IMG/VR virus record: IMGVR_UViG_3300047300_000226
Span: 1 to 38,431 of that record
Direction: 5' to 3' (one strand)
Source: a virus
DNA length: 38,431 bases
Under the pieces are notes generated by a model that did no database searches, had not been told where the DNA came from, and worked only from the letters and a program-made list of their open reading frames with translations. The stretch's first letter is position 1; each line of letters opens with the position of its first letter. The position numbers were made by a program, and so were the translations under genes. This document shows positions 6,789 to 15,063 of this stretch, in pieces.

Positions 6789-7518
6789 AGAAGGTGTACC
6801 TTTAGAGCATCTAACATGGGCTGGTAAAGCCATTGTCGATTACAAGCCTGATGTAGTTGTTAATCTAGGTGACTTTGCAGATATGCCAAGCCTTAGTAGC
6901 CACGACATCAAGGGAAGTAAGTACTTTGAAGGTCTACGCTACAAGAAGGACATTGAAGCTGCTAAGGAAGCTATGAAGCTTCTACTAGCACCTTTAAGGG
7001 AAGCTCAGAAGGCTCAGAAGGAATCCAAACACAAGGTCTACAAACCTCGTATGGTTCTAACTCTAGGCAACCATGAGAATAGAATTGACAGGGCTGTGAA
7101 TAATAATCCTACCTTAGATGGACTTATATCTACGAAAGACTTAGAATATGAGAAAGACTGGGAAGTACATGGTTTTCTACATCCTGTGTTCATTAATGGT
7201 GTTGGCTTTAATCATTATTGGCCTGTGGGAGCGATGGGTAGACCCGCTGGAGCTGCTAGTGCTATCATCAATAAGCTTCATATGTCTTGTGTTGCAGGAC
7301 ATCAGCAAGGAAAGCAGATCGCCTATGGTAAGCGTGCTGATGGCAAGCCTATTTGTGCTATCATCGTTGGCTCTTATTATCTACACGATGAGTCGTATAT
7401 GGATCAACTTAGCAACCGTCATTGGCGTGGCTTACTGATGATGAATGAAGTTAACGATGGACACTTTGACGAGATGTTCCTTAGCATTGAATACTTGGAG
7501 AAACGATATGGTGGATGA
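6754..7518 (+). CDS. Calcineurin-like metallophosphoesterase
   Basis: 254 residues from TTG 6754, preferred because AAGGAG (6742-6747) is 6 nt upstream; a TTG at 6739 has no such site. Motifs of the metallophosphoesterase fold: D8 in VIPDCQ (the usual D-x-H is D-x-Q, as in the related phage proteins I recall), NLGDFADMPS (D40), TLGNHENR (N106, H107) and CVAGHQQGK (H183). Such phage enzymes occur among nucleotide-metabolism genes; the substrate is unknown, with cyclic nucleotides, nucleic acid ends or phosphoproteins all possible. The next gene starts inside its 3' end. Confidence 0.9.
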   Translation: MKILVIPDCQIKEGVPLEHLTWAGKAIVDYKPDVVVNLGDFADMPSLSSHDIKGSKYFEGLRYKKDIEAAKEAMKLLLAPLREAQKAQKESKHKVYKPRMVLTLGNHENRIDRAVNNNPTLDGLISTKDLEYEKDWEVHGFLHPVFINGVGFNHYWPVGAMGRPAGAASAIINKLHMSCVAGHQQGKQIAYGKRADGKPICAIIVGSYYLHDESYMDQLSNRHWRGLLMMNEVNDGHFDEMFLSIEYLEKRYGG

Positions 7519-7906
7519 ACTTGATAGGAAATGTAAATCATGCTTCTATGGTAATTTAGACAAAGGTATACATCCTTGTAACCATTGCTTTCAGTTTGAT
7601 CGTTGGGTTCCTCGTGATATGTACATTCGTGATGCCTCACAGCCTTTAAGTGAAGCTGTTAAAGAGTGGGTAGACTCAGATCACAGTGAATGGGCTAATG
7701 ACAGTGTACATAAGCCTAAACACTACACTGAACATCCATCAGGTATTGAATGTATCCAAGTAACTGAACACATGGGCTTTAATCTAGGTAATGCAATCAA
7801 ATATATCTGGCGTTGTGATCTTAAGAAGGATGCCATTGAGGACTTGAAGAAAGCTAAGTGGTACATTGAACGGGAGATCAATCGTCGTGAACAACATAAC
7901 ATTTGA
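7508..7906 (+). CDS. DUF3310 protein with N-terminal zinc ribbon
   Basis: 132 residues; ATG 7508 has GGAG 7 nt upstream, whereas an upstream in-frame start would lie within the phosphoesterase. The N-terminus has two CxxC pairs (C9, C12 and C24, C27), a likely zinc site. Residues about 68-124 (VHKPKHYTEHPSGIECIQV, FNLGNAIKYIWRC, DLKKAKWYIERE) are the DUF3310 domain common in T7-like and marine phages and often loosely labelled nucleotide kinase, without a P-loop here. Biochemical role unknown. Overlaps the next gene by 20 nt. Confidence 0.92.
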   Translation: MVDELDRKCKSCFYGNLDKGIHPCNHCFQFDRWVPRDMYIRDASQPLSEAVKEWVDSDHSEWANDSVHKPKHYTEHPSGIECIQVTEHMGFNLGNAIKYIWRCDLKKDAIEDLKKAKWYIEREINRREQHNI

Positions 7907-8045
7907 AGAACTGAAAGAGGCTCTCAAGCGTTTAGATGAGGTCACACTCTTGGAACTGTTAGGAATACAGAGTGATGATATTGTCGATAGATTTGATGAT
8001 GTAATTGAGAAGAAACAAGAATATTTAATAAAGGAACTAGACTAA
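7887..8045 (+). CDS. Hypothetical protein, 52 aa
   Basis: GTG start at 7887 with GGGAG about 10 nt upstream. The sequence FEELKEALKRLDEVTLLELL followed by VDRFDDVIEKKQ is a pattern I recognise from small genes that accompany DUF3310 in other podoviruses. Highly acidic and helical. It ends 1 nt before the ribonucleotide reductase start. Function unknown, perhaps a partner of the DUF3310 protein. Confidence 0.75.
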   Translation: MNNITFEELKEALKRLDEVTLLELLGIQSDDIVDRFDDVIEKKQEYLIKELD

Positions 8046-8046
8046 T

Positions 8047-9951
8047 ATGCGTAAAATTATGACACCATACCAAGAATACATTGGCAAGAGCCGCTACTCT
8101 CGCTACTTGGATGATAAAGGCCGGAGAGAGCACTGGCCTGAGACTGTAAACCGTTACTTTGACTTCATGACCAAGCACTTGAAAGAAAAGCATAACTATG
8201 ACATCCCAGCTGACCTCCGTACTGAGTTGCAAACAGCTGTAACTCAATTAGAAGTTATGCCATCAATGCGTAGTATCATGACAGCTGGTGAAGCTTTGGA
8301 GCGTCAAAACATTGCAGGTTATAACTGTTCATACTTGCCTATTGACGATCCTAAAGCCTTTGATGAGGCTATGTACATTCTGTTGTGTGGTACAGGTGTA
8401 GGCTTTAGTGTGGAGCAGAAGTATGTTAACAAGTTACCTGAGATCCCAACTGAGTTGTTTAATAGTGGTACTACAATTACAGTTAAGGACTCCAAAGAAG
8501 GATGGGCTAAAGCGTTACGACAAGTCATTGCCTTACTGTATGCTGGCGAGATTCCGAAGTGGGACGTATCGGCTGTACGGCCTGCGGGTACTAGACTCAA
8601 AACCTTCGGTGGACGTGCCAGTGGCCCTGAGCCTCTTGTCGAGTTGTTCAAGTATGTTGTTAATAAATTCAAACTTGCTGCGGGACGAAAACTTACAAGC
8701 TTGGAAGCTCATGATATCCTCTGCAAGGTTGGCGAGGTTGTGGTGGTCGGTGGAGTGCGTCGATCCGCTATGATCTCTCTATCAGACTTGAGTGATGATC
8801 GTATGGCTCACGCTAAAGCTGGTAACTGGTGGGATGGTAATGGTCAACGTGCCTTGGCTAACAACAGTGCTATCTACGAAGTCAAACCTGATGTTGGTAA
8901 GTTCATGCGTGAGTGGTCAAGCATCTATGAATCACACTCAGGTGAACGTGGTATCTTTAATCGTTATGCAAGTGAACTTCAAGCAGCTAAGAGTGGACGT
9001 AGGGAATTGGGTAAAGAGTGGGGTACAAACCCTTGCAGTGAGATTATCCTTAGACCTTATCAATTTTGTAATCTGTCTTCTGTTATTGTTCGGAGCGATG
9101 ATTGTGTGGATACTTTACGGTCTAAAGTGCGTATGGCTACTATTCTGGGGACTTTTCAATCGACGATGACTCACTTCCCGTACCTACGTAAAGTGTGGCA
9201 GACTAACACTGAAGAGGAACGCTTGTTGGGTGTTTCAATGACAGGTATCTTAGATAATCCTTTGTTGAATGACCCTGATAACGCTGAGTTACCAGCTATT
9301 TTGGAAGGTTTGAAGAATGTTGCTATTGATACTAATGCTGCTATGGCTGACGCAATCGGGATTAACCGCAGTGCTGCTATTACTGCCATTAAGCCAGAAG
9401 GTACTGTTTCGCAGCTTACAGGTACTGCAAGTGGTATCCATCCTCAGCACAGTCAGTATTTCATTCGTCGTGTACGTTCTGATAACAAAGACCCTCTCAC
9501 TGACTTCTTGAAATCTCAAGGATTCCCAGCTGAGCCTTGTGTTATGAAGCCTGAAAGCACTACAGTGTTCAGCTTCCCAATGCGAGTTCAGAAGGGTGCT
9601 GTACTTCGTGAGGACTTGAATGCTATTAAGCACTTACGTCTGTGGTTGTTGTTCCAGCGTCACTACTGTGAGCATAAGCCATCAGTAACTATCTCAGTGA
9701 ATGAACATGAATGGCCTGAAGTTGGGGCTTGGGTATGGAATAACTTTGATGAGATTACAGGTGTGAGCTTCTTGCCTATGGATGGAGGAACATACCGTCA
9801 AGCTCCTTATGAGTCCATGACTGAGTTTGAGTATTACGACATGGTATCCAATATGCCTTTAGATATTGATTGGGATAAGTTCATTGAACGTACTGACAAT
9901 GTTGAAGGTTCTCAGACACTAGCCTGTACAGCAGGTGGATGTGAGATCTAA
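8047..9951 (+). CDS. Ribonucleotide reductase, class II (adenosylcobalamin-dependent)
   Basis: 634 residues, monomeric RTPR-like class II enzyme (Lactobacillus leichmannii RTPR has 739). It reduces ribonucleotides to deoxyribonucleotides using a radical made from adenosylcobalamin. Visible key residues: C94 (GYNCSYL), C330 and E332 (NPCSEI) and C341 (QFCNLSS); C330 and C341 are 11 apart, as are C408 and C419 in RTPR. The C-terminal C627-x4-C632 pair (ACTAGGCEI) matches the mobile redox pair C731/C736. No class I subunit or class III activase gene is present, so oxygen-independent dNTP supply depends on host B12. The glutaredoxin-like gene next door probably re-reduces it. Confidence 0.95.
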   Translation: MRKIMTPYQEYIGKSRYSRYLDDKGRREHWPETVNRYFDFMTKHLKEKHNYDIPADLRTELQTAVTQLEVMPSMRSIMTAGEALERQNIAGYNCSYLPIDDPKAFDEAMYILLCGTGVGFSVEQKYVNKLPEIPTELFNSGTTITVKDSKEGWAKALRQVIALLYAGEIPKWDVSAVRPAGTRLKTFGGRASGPEPLVELFKYVVNKFKLAAGRKLTSLEAHDILCKVGEVVVVGGVRRSAMISLSDLSDDRMAHAKAGNWWDGNGQRALANNSAIYEVKPDVGKFMREWSSIYESHSGERGIFNRYASELQAAKSGRRELGKEWGTNPCSEIILRPYQFCNLSSVIVRSDDCVDTLRSKVRMATILGTFQSTMTHFPYLRKVWQTNTEEERLLGVSMTGILDNPLLNDPDNAELPAILEGLKNVAIDTNAAMADAIGINRSAAITAIKPEGTVSQLTGTASGIHPQHSQYFIRRVRSDNKDPLTDFLKSQGFPAEPCVMKPESTTVFSFPMRVQKGAVLREDLNAIKHLRLWLLFQRHYCEHKPSVTISVNEHEWPEVGAWVWNNFDEITGVSFLPMDGGTYRQAPYESMTEFEYYDMVSNMPLDIDWDKFIERTDNVEGSQTLACTAGGCEI

Positions 9952-9952
9952 A

Positions 9953-10138
9953 ATGATTACAGTTTACACAAAGGATAACTGTCCAGCTTGTGTATCTTTG
10001 AAGGCTACTCTCAAACAAGAGGGTAAGCCTTTTAAAGAGATTAACATCGGTAGAGACATCACAAGGGAAGACTTCATGAGTAAGTTTCCAACGGTTAGGG
10101 CTGTACCTTATACAGTCATTGAAGGAGATACTGTATGA
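9953..10138 (+). CDS. Glutaredoxin/NrdH-like redoxin
   Basis: 61 residues, MITVYTKDNCPACVSLKATL, with a C10-P-A-C13 active site and the conserved VPYT cis-proline segment (TVRAVPYTVIEG). This is a minimal thioredoxin fold. It starts 1 nt after the ribonucleotide reductase stop, so it most likely serves as its electron donor. Overlaps the next gene by ATGA. Confidence 0.92.
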   Translation: MITVYTKDNCPACVSLKATLKQEGKPFKEINIGRDITREDFMSKFPTVRAVPYTVIEGDTV

Positions 10139-10290
10139 CTCTAGAGTTTGAAACTAAAGCTGGTCTAGTGTTTGGCTTAGAAGCTGATCAACTGTACATC
10201 ATGGATGAAGAGGAGAACATGGGAGACGATCCTGTGCCTGTTATCTATCTGCACATTGGATTCATCACTTTAGCATTTATCATGGACTAG
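10135..10290 (+). CDS. Hypothetical protein, 51 aa, last gene of the plus arm
   Basis: ATG overlaps the glutaredoxin stop (ATGA) and GAAGGAG is 7 nt upstream. It has a strand-rich acidic N-terminus (MTLEFETKAGLVFGLEADQ) and a hydrophobic C-terminus (VPVIYLHIGFITLAFIMD) that may be a membrane segment or buried strand. Directly followed by the terminator hairpin. Function unknown. Confidence 0.7.
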   Translation: MTLEFETKAGLVFGLEADQLYIMDEEENMGDDPVPVIYLHIGFITLAFIMD

Positions 10291-10297
10291 ACAACAT

Positions 10298-10331
10298 AAA
10301 AGCCACTACGTAGCAATACATAGTGGCTTTT
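10298..10331. terminator. Bidirectional rho-independent terminator between converging arms
   Basis: A perfect 11-bp stem (AAAAGCCACTA, 10298-10308, with TAGTGGCTTTT, 10321-10331) around a 12-nt loop. A/T runs at both feet give a U-tract in either direction, so one hairpin can end both the plus arm (stop at 10290) and the minus arm (endolysin stop at 10370). Flanking ACAAC/GTTGT lengthens the stem with mismatches. A second inverted repeat, GTTGTAA/TTACAAC (10334-10340, 10355-10361), lies on the minus-arm side. Confidence 0.9.
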
Positions 10332-10369
10332 CTGTTGTAATTGTATACTTAAAACTTACAACTGTATAC

Positions 10370-10981
10370 TTAACTCAGTACGTGTAGAGCATGGTTGATA
10401 TGCTTAATTCGATCCTCAAGACCAATTGTACCTCCATTGATACGCTTAGTCATTGTCACGAAGTCACCTTTATCAGCATACTGGTTTAGCTTATGTGTCT
10501 GCCAGAACCATCCAGCTGTTTGAGCTGCATACATAGGTGTACGAACTAGCTCAGGTTGCATCACAAAGTCAACTCCTAAGGCTTGACCTGCGTGGTAGAA
10601 GTTGCTATGACCAGTCAGCTGAAGAAATCCGGATCCACGAAAACGCCAGCCATCCCCAGAAGCTTCATCCCTGTTGCCCATACGATTACTATAAATCCTA
10701 TTGGCAATACGCTGAGGTTGCTTCTCATAAGCTGCAGCCTCTTCAGGAGTAAATCCCCACTGACGCTTAGGTGTCTTAGGGAATAGTTTAAGCAGTGTAG
10801 GTGCACGATAGTTAAGGTTCTCTTCCAAGATCCTGAAGTTACCACACTCATGACCACACTGACCAATCCATGAAGCTTGCTGAGCTGGTGTTAGGATACC
10901 AAACCTCTGGAAAGTCTCATTGAAAGGATCTACAAGGTTAGGATCAATCTTAAGTGCTCGTAATTGATCAGCGTTTACCAT
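10370..10981 (-). CDS. Endolysin, GH19 chitinase-like muramidase
   Basis: 203 residues. Glycoside hydrolase family 19 domain: FNETFQRFGILTPAQQASWI, then GHECGNFRILEENLNY with likely catalytic glutamates E45 and E53/E54, and the conserved RFRGSGFLQLTGHSNF. The C-terminal part covers AAQTAGWFW and TKRINGG. Cleaves peptidoglycan glycan strands at lysis. There is no signal peptide, so release needs a holin. It overlaps the spanin gene start-to-stop by 14 nt and is the last gene of the late arm. Confidence 0.94.
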   Translation of the reverse strand: MVNADQLRALKIDPNLVDPFNETFQRFGILTPAQQASWIGQCGHECGNFRILEENLNYRAPTLLKLFPKTPKRQWGFTPEEAAAYEKQPQRIANRIYSNRMGNRDEASGDGWRFRGSGFLQLTGHSNFYHAGQALGVDFVMQPELVRTPMYAAQTAGWFWQTHKLNQYADKGDFVTMTKRINGGTIGLEDRIKHINHALHVLS

Positions 10982-11441
10982 TATTAACTAACTCCCTTAC
11001 TTCGTTGTAGGCTGCGACACAGGCTGCGTGCTTGGTGATGGCTTTGTCTCCTTCTGCGACGAGGTCGATAAGAGTGTTAATAGTCTGTCGCTCAAGTTCG
11101 CTTGGCTCGTCTCTGCTATCTCCTGTGGCAGGGGTGGCACTTGTGCTTGTTTGTACACAACTGGGGGTGGGGAGGCGCAACCTGCCAGTATTAGCAAGCT
11201 CACGCATAGCAGACTGTTTCTTAGATATTTCATTCTGGGCCTTTCTCAATGCAGTTTCTTTATCAGCTAACTTAGAAGCCATGTTCTTCTCAAGTTCACG
11301 AGCTTCATCATTCTTCTTAGCAATCTCAATCTGCATATCCTGATCTCGTTCAAGCCATCCATAACGATGACCCACTTGATAGGTTGTGAACAGAGAGACT
11401 ATTGCACCTATAATGATCCAAGGAAGTGGTATTGGTAACAT
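10968..11441 (-). CDS. Rz-like i-spanin
   Basis: 157 residues with an N-terminal membrane anchor (LPWIIIGAIVSLFTTYQVG) and a long periplasmic coiled coil (IAKKNDEARELEKNMASKLA and following), the layout of lambda Rz. It spans the periplasm and, with the embedded Rz1 lipoprotein, fuses inner and outer membranes in the last step of lysis. Placed between the putative holin gene and the endolysin. The C-terminal end overlaps the endolysin start. Confidence 0.88.
   Translation of the reverse strand: MLPIPLPWIIIGAIVSLFTTYQVGHRYGWLERDQDMQIEIAKKNDEARELEKNMASKLADKETALRKAQNEISKKQSAMRELANTGRLRLPTPSCVQTSTSATPATGDSRDEPSELERQTINTLIDLVAEGDKAITKHAACVAAYNEVRELVNNGKR
10997..11233 (-). CDS. Rz1-like o-spanin lipoprotein, nested in Rz
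   Basis: 78 residues wholly inside the Rz gene in another frame. Signal peptide MKYLRNSLLCVSLLILAGC with lipobox LAGC (C19), followed by a proline-rich stretch (SPPPVVY, VPPLPQ) typical of Rz1. Outer-membrane partner of the Rz i-spanin. The nested arrangement is itself diagnostic of the Rz/Rz1 pair and points to a Gram-negative host. Confidence 0.88.
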   Translation of the reverse strand: MKYLRNSLLCVSLLILAGCASPPPVVYKQAQVPPLPQEIAETSQANLSDRLLTLLSTSSQKETKPSPSTQPVSQPTTK

Positions 11442-11965
11442 TATTCAGCTTCCTTCCTAGCTTGAGCTATCTCTTCTCGTTCCTCATCATCTTCCAAGTG
11501 CTCAGGTGGAGTTGTAGGTGGAGGGCCGGGTGTCCAAGATTCATCTAGCTCAGGATTCTTCCACACTGGCATAGCACCGAAGGGTTGACTTGGTAGGCCG
11601 TAAGCTGATTGAGGGGGAGCATAACTAGAGGTGTTATAACCACCTCCACAGGGTTGACCCATCATCATAGGTGGCTGTGGAGGCTTAAAGGCATTAGTAG
11701 CTGAGTTAACAGCTCTCTTACCGACAATACCTCCGATACCACCTACAATAAGTAGTACTATATCATTAAGCATCTTGGTGTATGCTTGATCTATAGGAGC
11801 CATTGACTTGATAGGCTGAGTCACAAAGGTGACTGAATACAGGAGTGCAAAGACAATACCGAAGAGAATCACAGTTATAGCAACTACAACGAATCCCCAG
11901 ATACGTACCTCAATCTCTTCAGGGGTTAGTTTTGGTTTGTTGTTGTTGCTGTTTAGACTGATCAA
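11441..11965 (-). CDS. Membrane protein with two helices, candidate holin
   Basis: 174 residues from a TTG start at 11965 with GGAG 7 nt upstream. Two hydrophobic segments: about 23-48 (IWGFVVVAITVILFGIVFAL) and about 68-82 (DIVLLIVGGIGGIVG), then a proline- and glycine-rich region and an acidic C-terminus. Position next to the spanins and endolysin makes it the leading holin candidate, but the long cytoplasmic tail is unusual for a holin. It abuts Rz (1-nt overlap). Confidence 0.7.
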   Translation of the reverse strand: MISLNSNNNKPKLTPEEIEVRIWGFVVVAITVILFGIVFALLYSVTFVTQPIKSMAPIDQAYTKMLNDIVLLIVGGIGGIVGKRAVNSATNAFKPPQPPMMMGQPCGGGYNTSSYAPPQSAYGLPSQPFGAMPVWKNPELDESWTPGPPPTTPPEHLEDDEEREEIAQARKEAE

Positions 11966-12134
11966 TTTGTTTCTCCAATATAGGTGCTACTAAGTATTCA
12001 GGACAGGTCTGAGTGAACTGACATCTAGGCTTCTGACATACTTCAGCATGGAAGTTATCAGGGTTCTGACAGTAGTATCTGTATCTGTCTTCACAGCCTG
12101 TTAGAAGTAATAGCAGTAATAAGTACTTATACAT
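11919..12134 (-). CDS. Small conserved lipoprotein in the lysis cassette, 71 aa
   Basis: Signal peptide MYKYLLLLLLLTGC with lipobox LTGC (C14), then a cysteine-rich part (YYCQNPDNF, VCQKPRCQFTQTCPEYLVAP) and a glutamine-rich end. I recognise the QNP...CQKP...CP pattern from other phage lysis regions, where it is unnamed. Probably anchored in the outer membrane. It overlaps the downstream membrane-protein gene by 47 nt. Confidence 0.8.
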   Translation of the reverse strand: MYKYLLLLLLLTGCEDRYRYYCQNPDNFHAEVCQKPRCQFTQTCPEYLVAPILEKQIDQSKQQQQQTKTNP

Positions 12135-12288
12135 AAATATCTACAGAGCCTGTCTTAACCCACTGAGCTTTAAACTTCTCCTCAGTTTGTCGGTTTAGTC
12201 TCTCCAGCTCCTTTAGGTGTTGTTGATTGATAACCTTGTGATACTCTTTCAACAGGTTTGCATTGTGTTGGTAAGGTGTTACTTTCAT
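12127..12288 (-). CDS. Hypothetical protein, 53 aa
   Basis: Begins MKVTPYQHNANLLKEYHKVI and forms one long charged helix (QQHLKELERLNRQTEEKFK), a likely short coiled coil. It is coupled upstream by ATGA to the 49-aa membrane protein and overlaps the lipoprotein start by 8 nt. The unbroken overlap chain supports it as real. Function unknown; perhaps part of the lysis or internal-virion set. Confidence 0.65.
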   Translation of the reverse strand: MKVTPYQHNANLLKEYHKVINQQHLKELERLNRQTEEKFKAQWVKTGSVDIYV

Positions 12289-12434
12289 AGCCCAATCTTT
12301 CCCAATAAAAGTGCCACAATCTTGTTTGATAAATCATCTGGTAAAAATTTAAGAAAGCCTAAGAACCACCAAGCAACACAACCATAAATAAACACCTTTA
12401 AAAACAAATCAAATTGTTTTTGGTATTCATTCAT
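12285..12434 (-). CDS. Small membrane protein, 49 aa, alternative holin candidate
   Basis: MNEYQKQFDLFLKVFIYGCV, then AWWFLGFLKF: one or two hydrophobic segments (about residues 11-31 and 37-48). It lies 2 nt after the stop of the 165-aa gene and couples to the next gene by ATGA. Size and hydrophobicity suit a small holin, pinholin or antiholin, but I cannot choose between this and the 174-aa protein. Confidence 0.6.
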   Translation of the reverse strand: MNEYQKQFDLFLKVFIYGCVAWWFLGFLKFLPDDLSNKIVALLLGKIGL

Positions 12435-12436
12435 AG

Positions 12437-12934
12437 TTATCTCCCACATCTACGAGTTGTTGCACAGAAGTCCATCAATTCGTTAACGCCAATACCTACC
12501 AGTAGTAGAACAAAAGCTATACCGCCAATCAGCATAGCCATCTCGAGTTGCTCTTGTTCTTGTTGTTTAGCTTTCTTCTCAGCAGCCTTCAGAGCACTCA
12601 TCTCCTTGGCATCATCTCTGTCCATCTCAGCTTGTCTAGCCTTGATCTTGTTCCAGACATCAATCTTACCTGTCTGCATGAAGAGCATCTTAAGCTCCTC
12701 TTCAAAGGCTCTAGCTTGCTCCAGAGCCATCTCGATCTGGAGAGCAGCTCCCATATTGGAACCTTTTTTCTCCCTTTTAGCTTCAAGCATAGCCTTAGTA
12801 GCTTGGCTCTTAGCATCAAACATCTTACCGATCATAGGAGCAAGACCACCGATGTCGTTGGCTACCTTGCTTGCCTTCTTGACCATCCCTATCGCTTTTT
12901 GTAGCCCATCAAGAGCTGATATGGGGTCAATCAT
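12437..12934 (-). CDS. Conserved phage protein, coiled coil plus C-terminal membrane segment
   Basis: 165 residues starting MIDPISALDGLQKAIGMVKK, a start I recognise from many podovirus proteins placed next to internal virion genes (MIDPI-type, unnamed). The middle is a long charged helix (KAREFEEEL-like, KIDVWNKIKARQAEMDRDDA) and the end has a strong membrane helix, MAMLIGGIAFVLLLVGIGV (about 132-150). AAAGGA lies 6 nt upstream of the start. Probably virion-associated or involved in DNA entry; unproven. Confidence 0.75.
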   Translation of the reverse strand: MIDPISALDGLQKAIGMVKKASKVANDIGGLAPMIGKMFDAKSQATKAMLEAKREKKGSNMGAALQIEMALEQARAFEEELKMLFMQTGKIDVWNKIKARQAEMDRDDAKEMSALKAAEKKAKQQEQEQLEMAMLIGGIAFVLLLVGIGVNELMDFCATTRRCGR

Positions 12935-12951
12935 TTATAGTCCTTTATAGT

Positions 12952-15063
12952 TTATTCATTCCACAAACCACGTTTCTTAAGCTCTTCAATAGCAGCTTGC
13001 TGATCAACTGTCGTTGGTTGAACTTGACCTGCCATTGAAGGTACTTGCTGAGTTGTATCCTCAGGTTGAGTTGTATCAGCCATAGGGCCAACACGAGGAG
13101 CAAATTTAGCGGCACTGACTCCCAGCATAGTTGCTAGGTCAGCTGCCTTGGAAAGCTTACCTTTACGTTGTGCTTCAGCCATCTTCTTAACAGTGTCAGG
13201 GTTAAAGACAACATCAGCCATAGCACGAGGATCTTTTGTGATCAGGTCTGCTAAGGAAGCCAACTCACGAGCAATCAAGCCTTGCTGTGAAGTTCCTCCT
13301 AAGCTTCGTGTAGCTCCATAAGCATCTGCCTGTAAGCTCTTGCCAGATTCAGCTGCTGTCTTAGCAGTCTTCTGAAGCCATTGAATAGCTAAAGTTACAT
13401 CTGCTTTATCAGCTGCCTGTGGGAACAAATAATTAAAATCACCTTTCTTGTTATTTAACTCAGTTAACAGAGTCTTCATATCAATAGTTGGTGCTCCTTC
13501 AGCGGCTCCTGCAGCAGCTTTCTGAGCCTTAGCAATAACTGCTTCAAGCTGTGATCTACGTACAGTATCTAATACCATGCTTCCATCAGGGCTGTTGGAA
13601 AGAACCTGACTTAGAAAGATACGCTCAGAAGGTTTAGCTTTAGACAGCTTATCAATAACAAGCTCAGGTGTTAAGGCAGTAGATGTCTCAACATCAAAAT
13701 ACTTTGTTAATGGATAGTTTGAGTAGTCTTCAATTTTCTGTAGATTAGTTTTAAACTTATCACGTGCTCGTGCAAGATCCTCAGCTCCTGCAACACCTGA
13801 ATCAACAGCGTTGTCAAGAGCTTCTCTAAAGCCACGTAGAACTTTGATAGCTATGCCTTTAGCTTGTCCGGGAGCTACTCCTTCAAAGATGTTGCCATTA
13901 CCAAAATCAGCTTTACCTGAGTAAGCAGCTTCACCCCAAGCTGATAGATTTTTTTGAAGACGGTCAATACTGATCTTAGATAACTGCTGAGGCTCAGCTT
14001 TAGTGATATTAACAAAGGCTGGCTCACCAGTTGGGCCAAGAACCTTTGAAGGTTCAATAACAGCTTCTTTAGCAGGTGTGACATATTCATCAATAATCCT
14101 TTGTAAAGATGATCGAATTGGTTGTAAAGCTTGTACTTCAGGAGGAATTGAAGCCAGTTCCTTTTGAATAGTACTAACTACAGGATCTGTAGAGACTAGA
14201 CCACCAGCCTTTTTAGCTGCATTAAAGTCAGCATTTGCATCGCTTCTCAAACGACTGGACAAAGCTTTACCATAGTTGTTAAATGCTTGAATAGCTGCAT
14301 TAGAGGCTATTGTAGGATCTGCAGCTTCAGTAGTAGCTCGTTTAAATACGTTGTCTAAGAAACCACTGACATCTTGTACCTGTGCTTGTCTGAACAAACT
14401 ACCAGTACTTTCAATCTTAGGAGAAACTTCAGCAGCTGCCTCTTTAGCTAACTGTACACGGCTACCTGTAGCTTCACCGGGAGTCATACGACCAACACGT
14501 AGAAGCTCGTCAAGATTAGAAGGTACTTGACCTGTAGGTGCAGTTACAGCTCCTCTAGCTGCTGTCAATCCACCTTTAACAACATAAGGAGAGGCTTGAA
14601 TAGCTAACTGAGCTAGTGGGCTATCAGGAGCAATAGCTTGAGCAGTCAAGCCCGTTCCAGCTGCAACAGCTCCTTCACCTGTAAGACCTAAAGCAGTACG
14701 TGGAAACAGTCCGGGGAGACCCGCAGCAGATAAAGCTACAGCAGGAGCTGCAGATTGACCTGTTTCATAAGCTCCTCTATATCCTGCAATCTGTTGGAGA
14801 TCTGGGCCACCAAGTTTCTTAATGCCTTGCATGATGCCTGTAGATGAGAAAGCATTAGGATCTTTGCTCTCCTTTAGATAATCATAAAGATTACCCCAAC
14901 CACCTACAATGTCTACAATACCTTTAGCAGATCCTTTTAAGAAACTTTGAGCACCTTTCTTAAACTCATCAAAAGTAGTTCCCTTCTCTTCCAAGACTGA
15001 CTCAGAAGAAACTGTTATGCCTCGCTTCTTAAGTTCTGCAATTGCCTCTTCTGCTGTTGTCAT
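12952..15063 (-). CDS. Internal virion protein, large (T7 gp16 position)
   Basis: 703 residues. The order tail tubular A, tail tubular B, small protein, 333 aa, 420 aa, 703 aa parallels T7 gp11-gp12-gp13-gp14-gp15-gp16, so this is the likely third ejection protein. Alanine- and glycine-rich hydrophobic segments lie at about 100-170 (AAPAVALSAAGLPGLF, AIAPDSPLAQLAIQ) and helical regions follow. I see no transglycosylase motif as found in T7 gp16. The N-terminal AIAELKKRGI recurs at the C-terminus as AIEELKKRGL. AAAGGAC precedes the start. Confidence 0.75.
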   Translation of the reverse strand: MTTAEEAIAELKKRGITVSSESVLEEKGTTFDEFKKGAQSFLKGSAKGIVDIVGGWGNLYDYLKESKDPNAFSSTGIMQGIKKLGGPDLQQIAGYRGAYETGQSAAPAVALSAAGLPGLFPRTALGLTGEGAVAAGTGLTAQAIAPDSPLAQLAIQASPYVVKGGLTAARGAVTAPTGQVPSNLDELLRVGRMTPGEATGSRVQLAKEAAAEVSPKIESTGSLFRQAQVQDVSGFLDNVFKRATTEAADPTIASNAAIQAFNNYGKALSSRLRSDANADFNAAKKAGGLVSTDPVVSTIQKELASIPPEVQALQPIRSSLQRIIDEYVTPAKEAVIEPSKVLGPTGEPAFVNITKAEPQQLSKISIDRLQKNLSAWGEAAYSGKADFGNGNIFEGVAPGQAKGIAIKVLRGFREALDNAVDSGVAGAEDLARARDKFKTNLQKIEDYSNYPLTKYFDVETSTALTPELVIDKLSKAKPSERIFLSQVLSNSPDGSMVLDTVRRSQLEAVIAKAQKAAAGAAEGAPTIDMKTLLTELNNKKGDFNYLFPQAADKADVTLAIQWLQKTAKTAAESGKSLQADAYGATRSLGGTSQQGLIARELASLADLITKDPRAMADVVFNPDTVKKMAEAQRKGKLSKAADLATMLGVSAAKFAPRVGPMADTTQPEDTTQQVPSMAGQVQPTTVDQQAAIEELKKRGLWNE

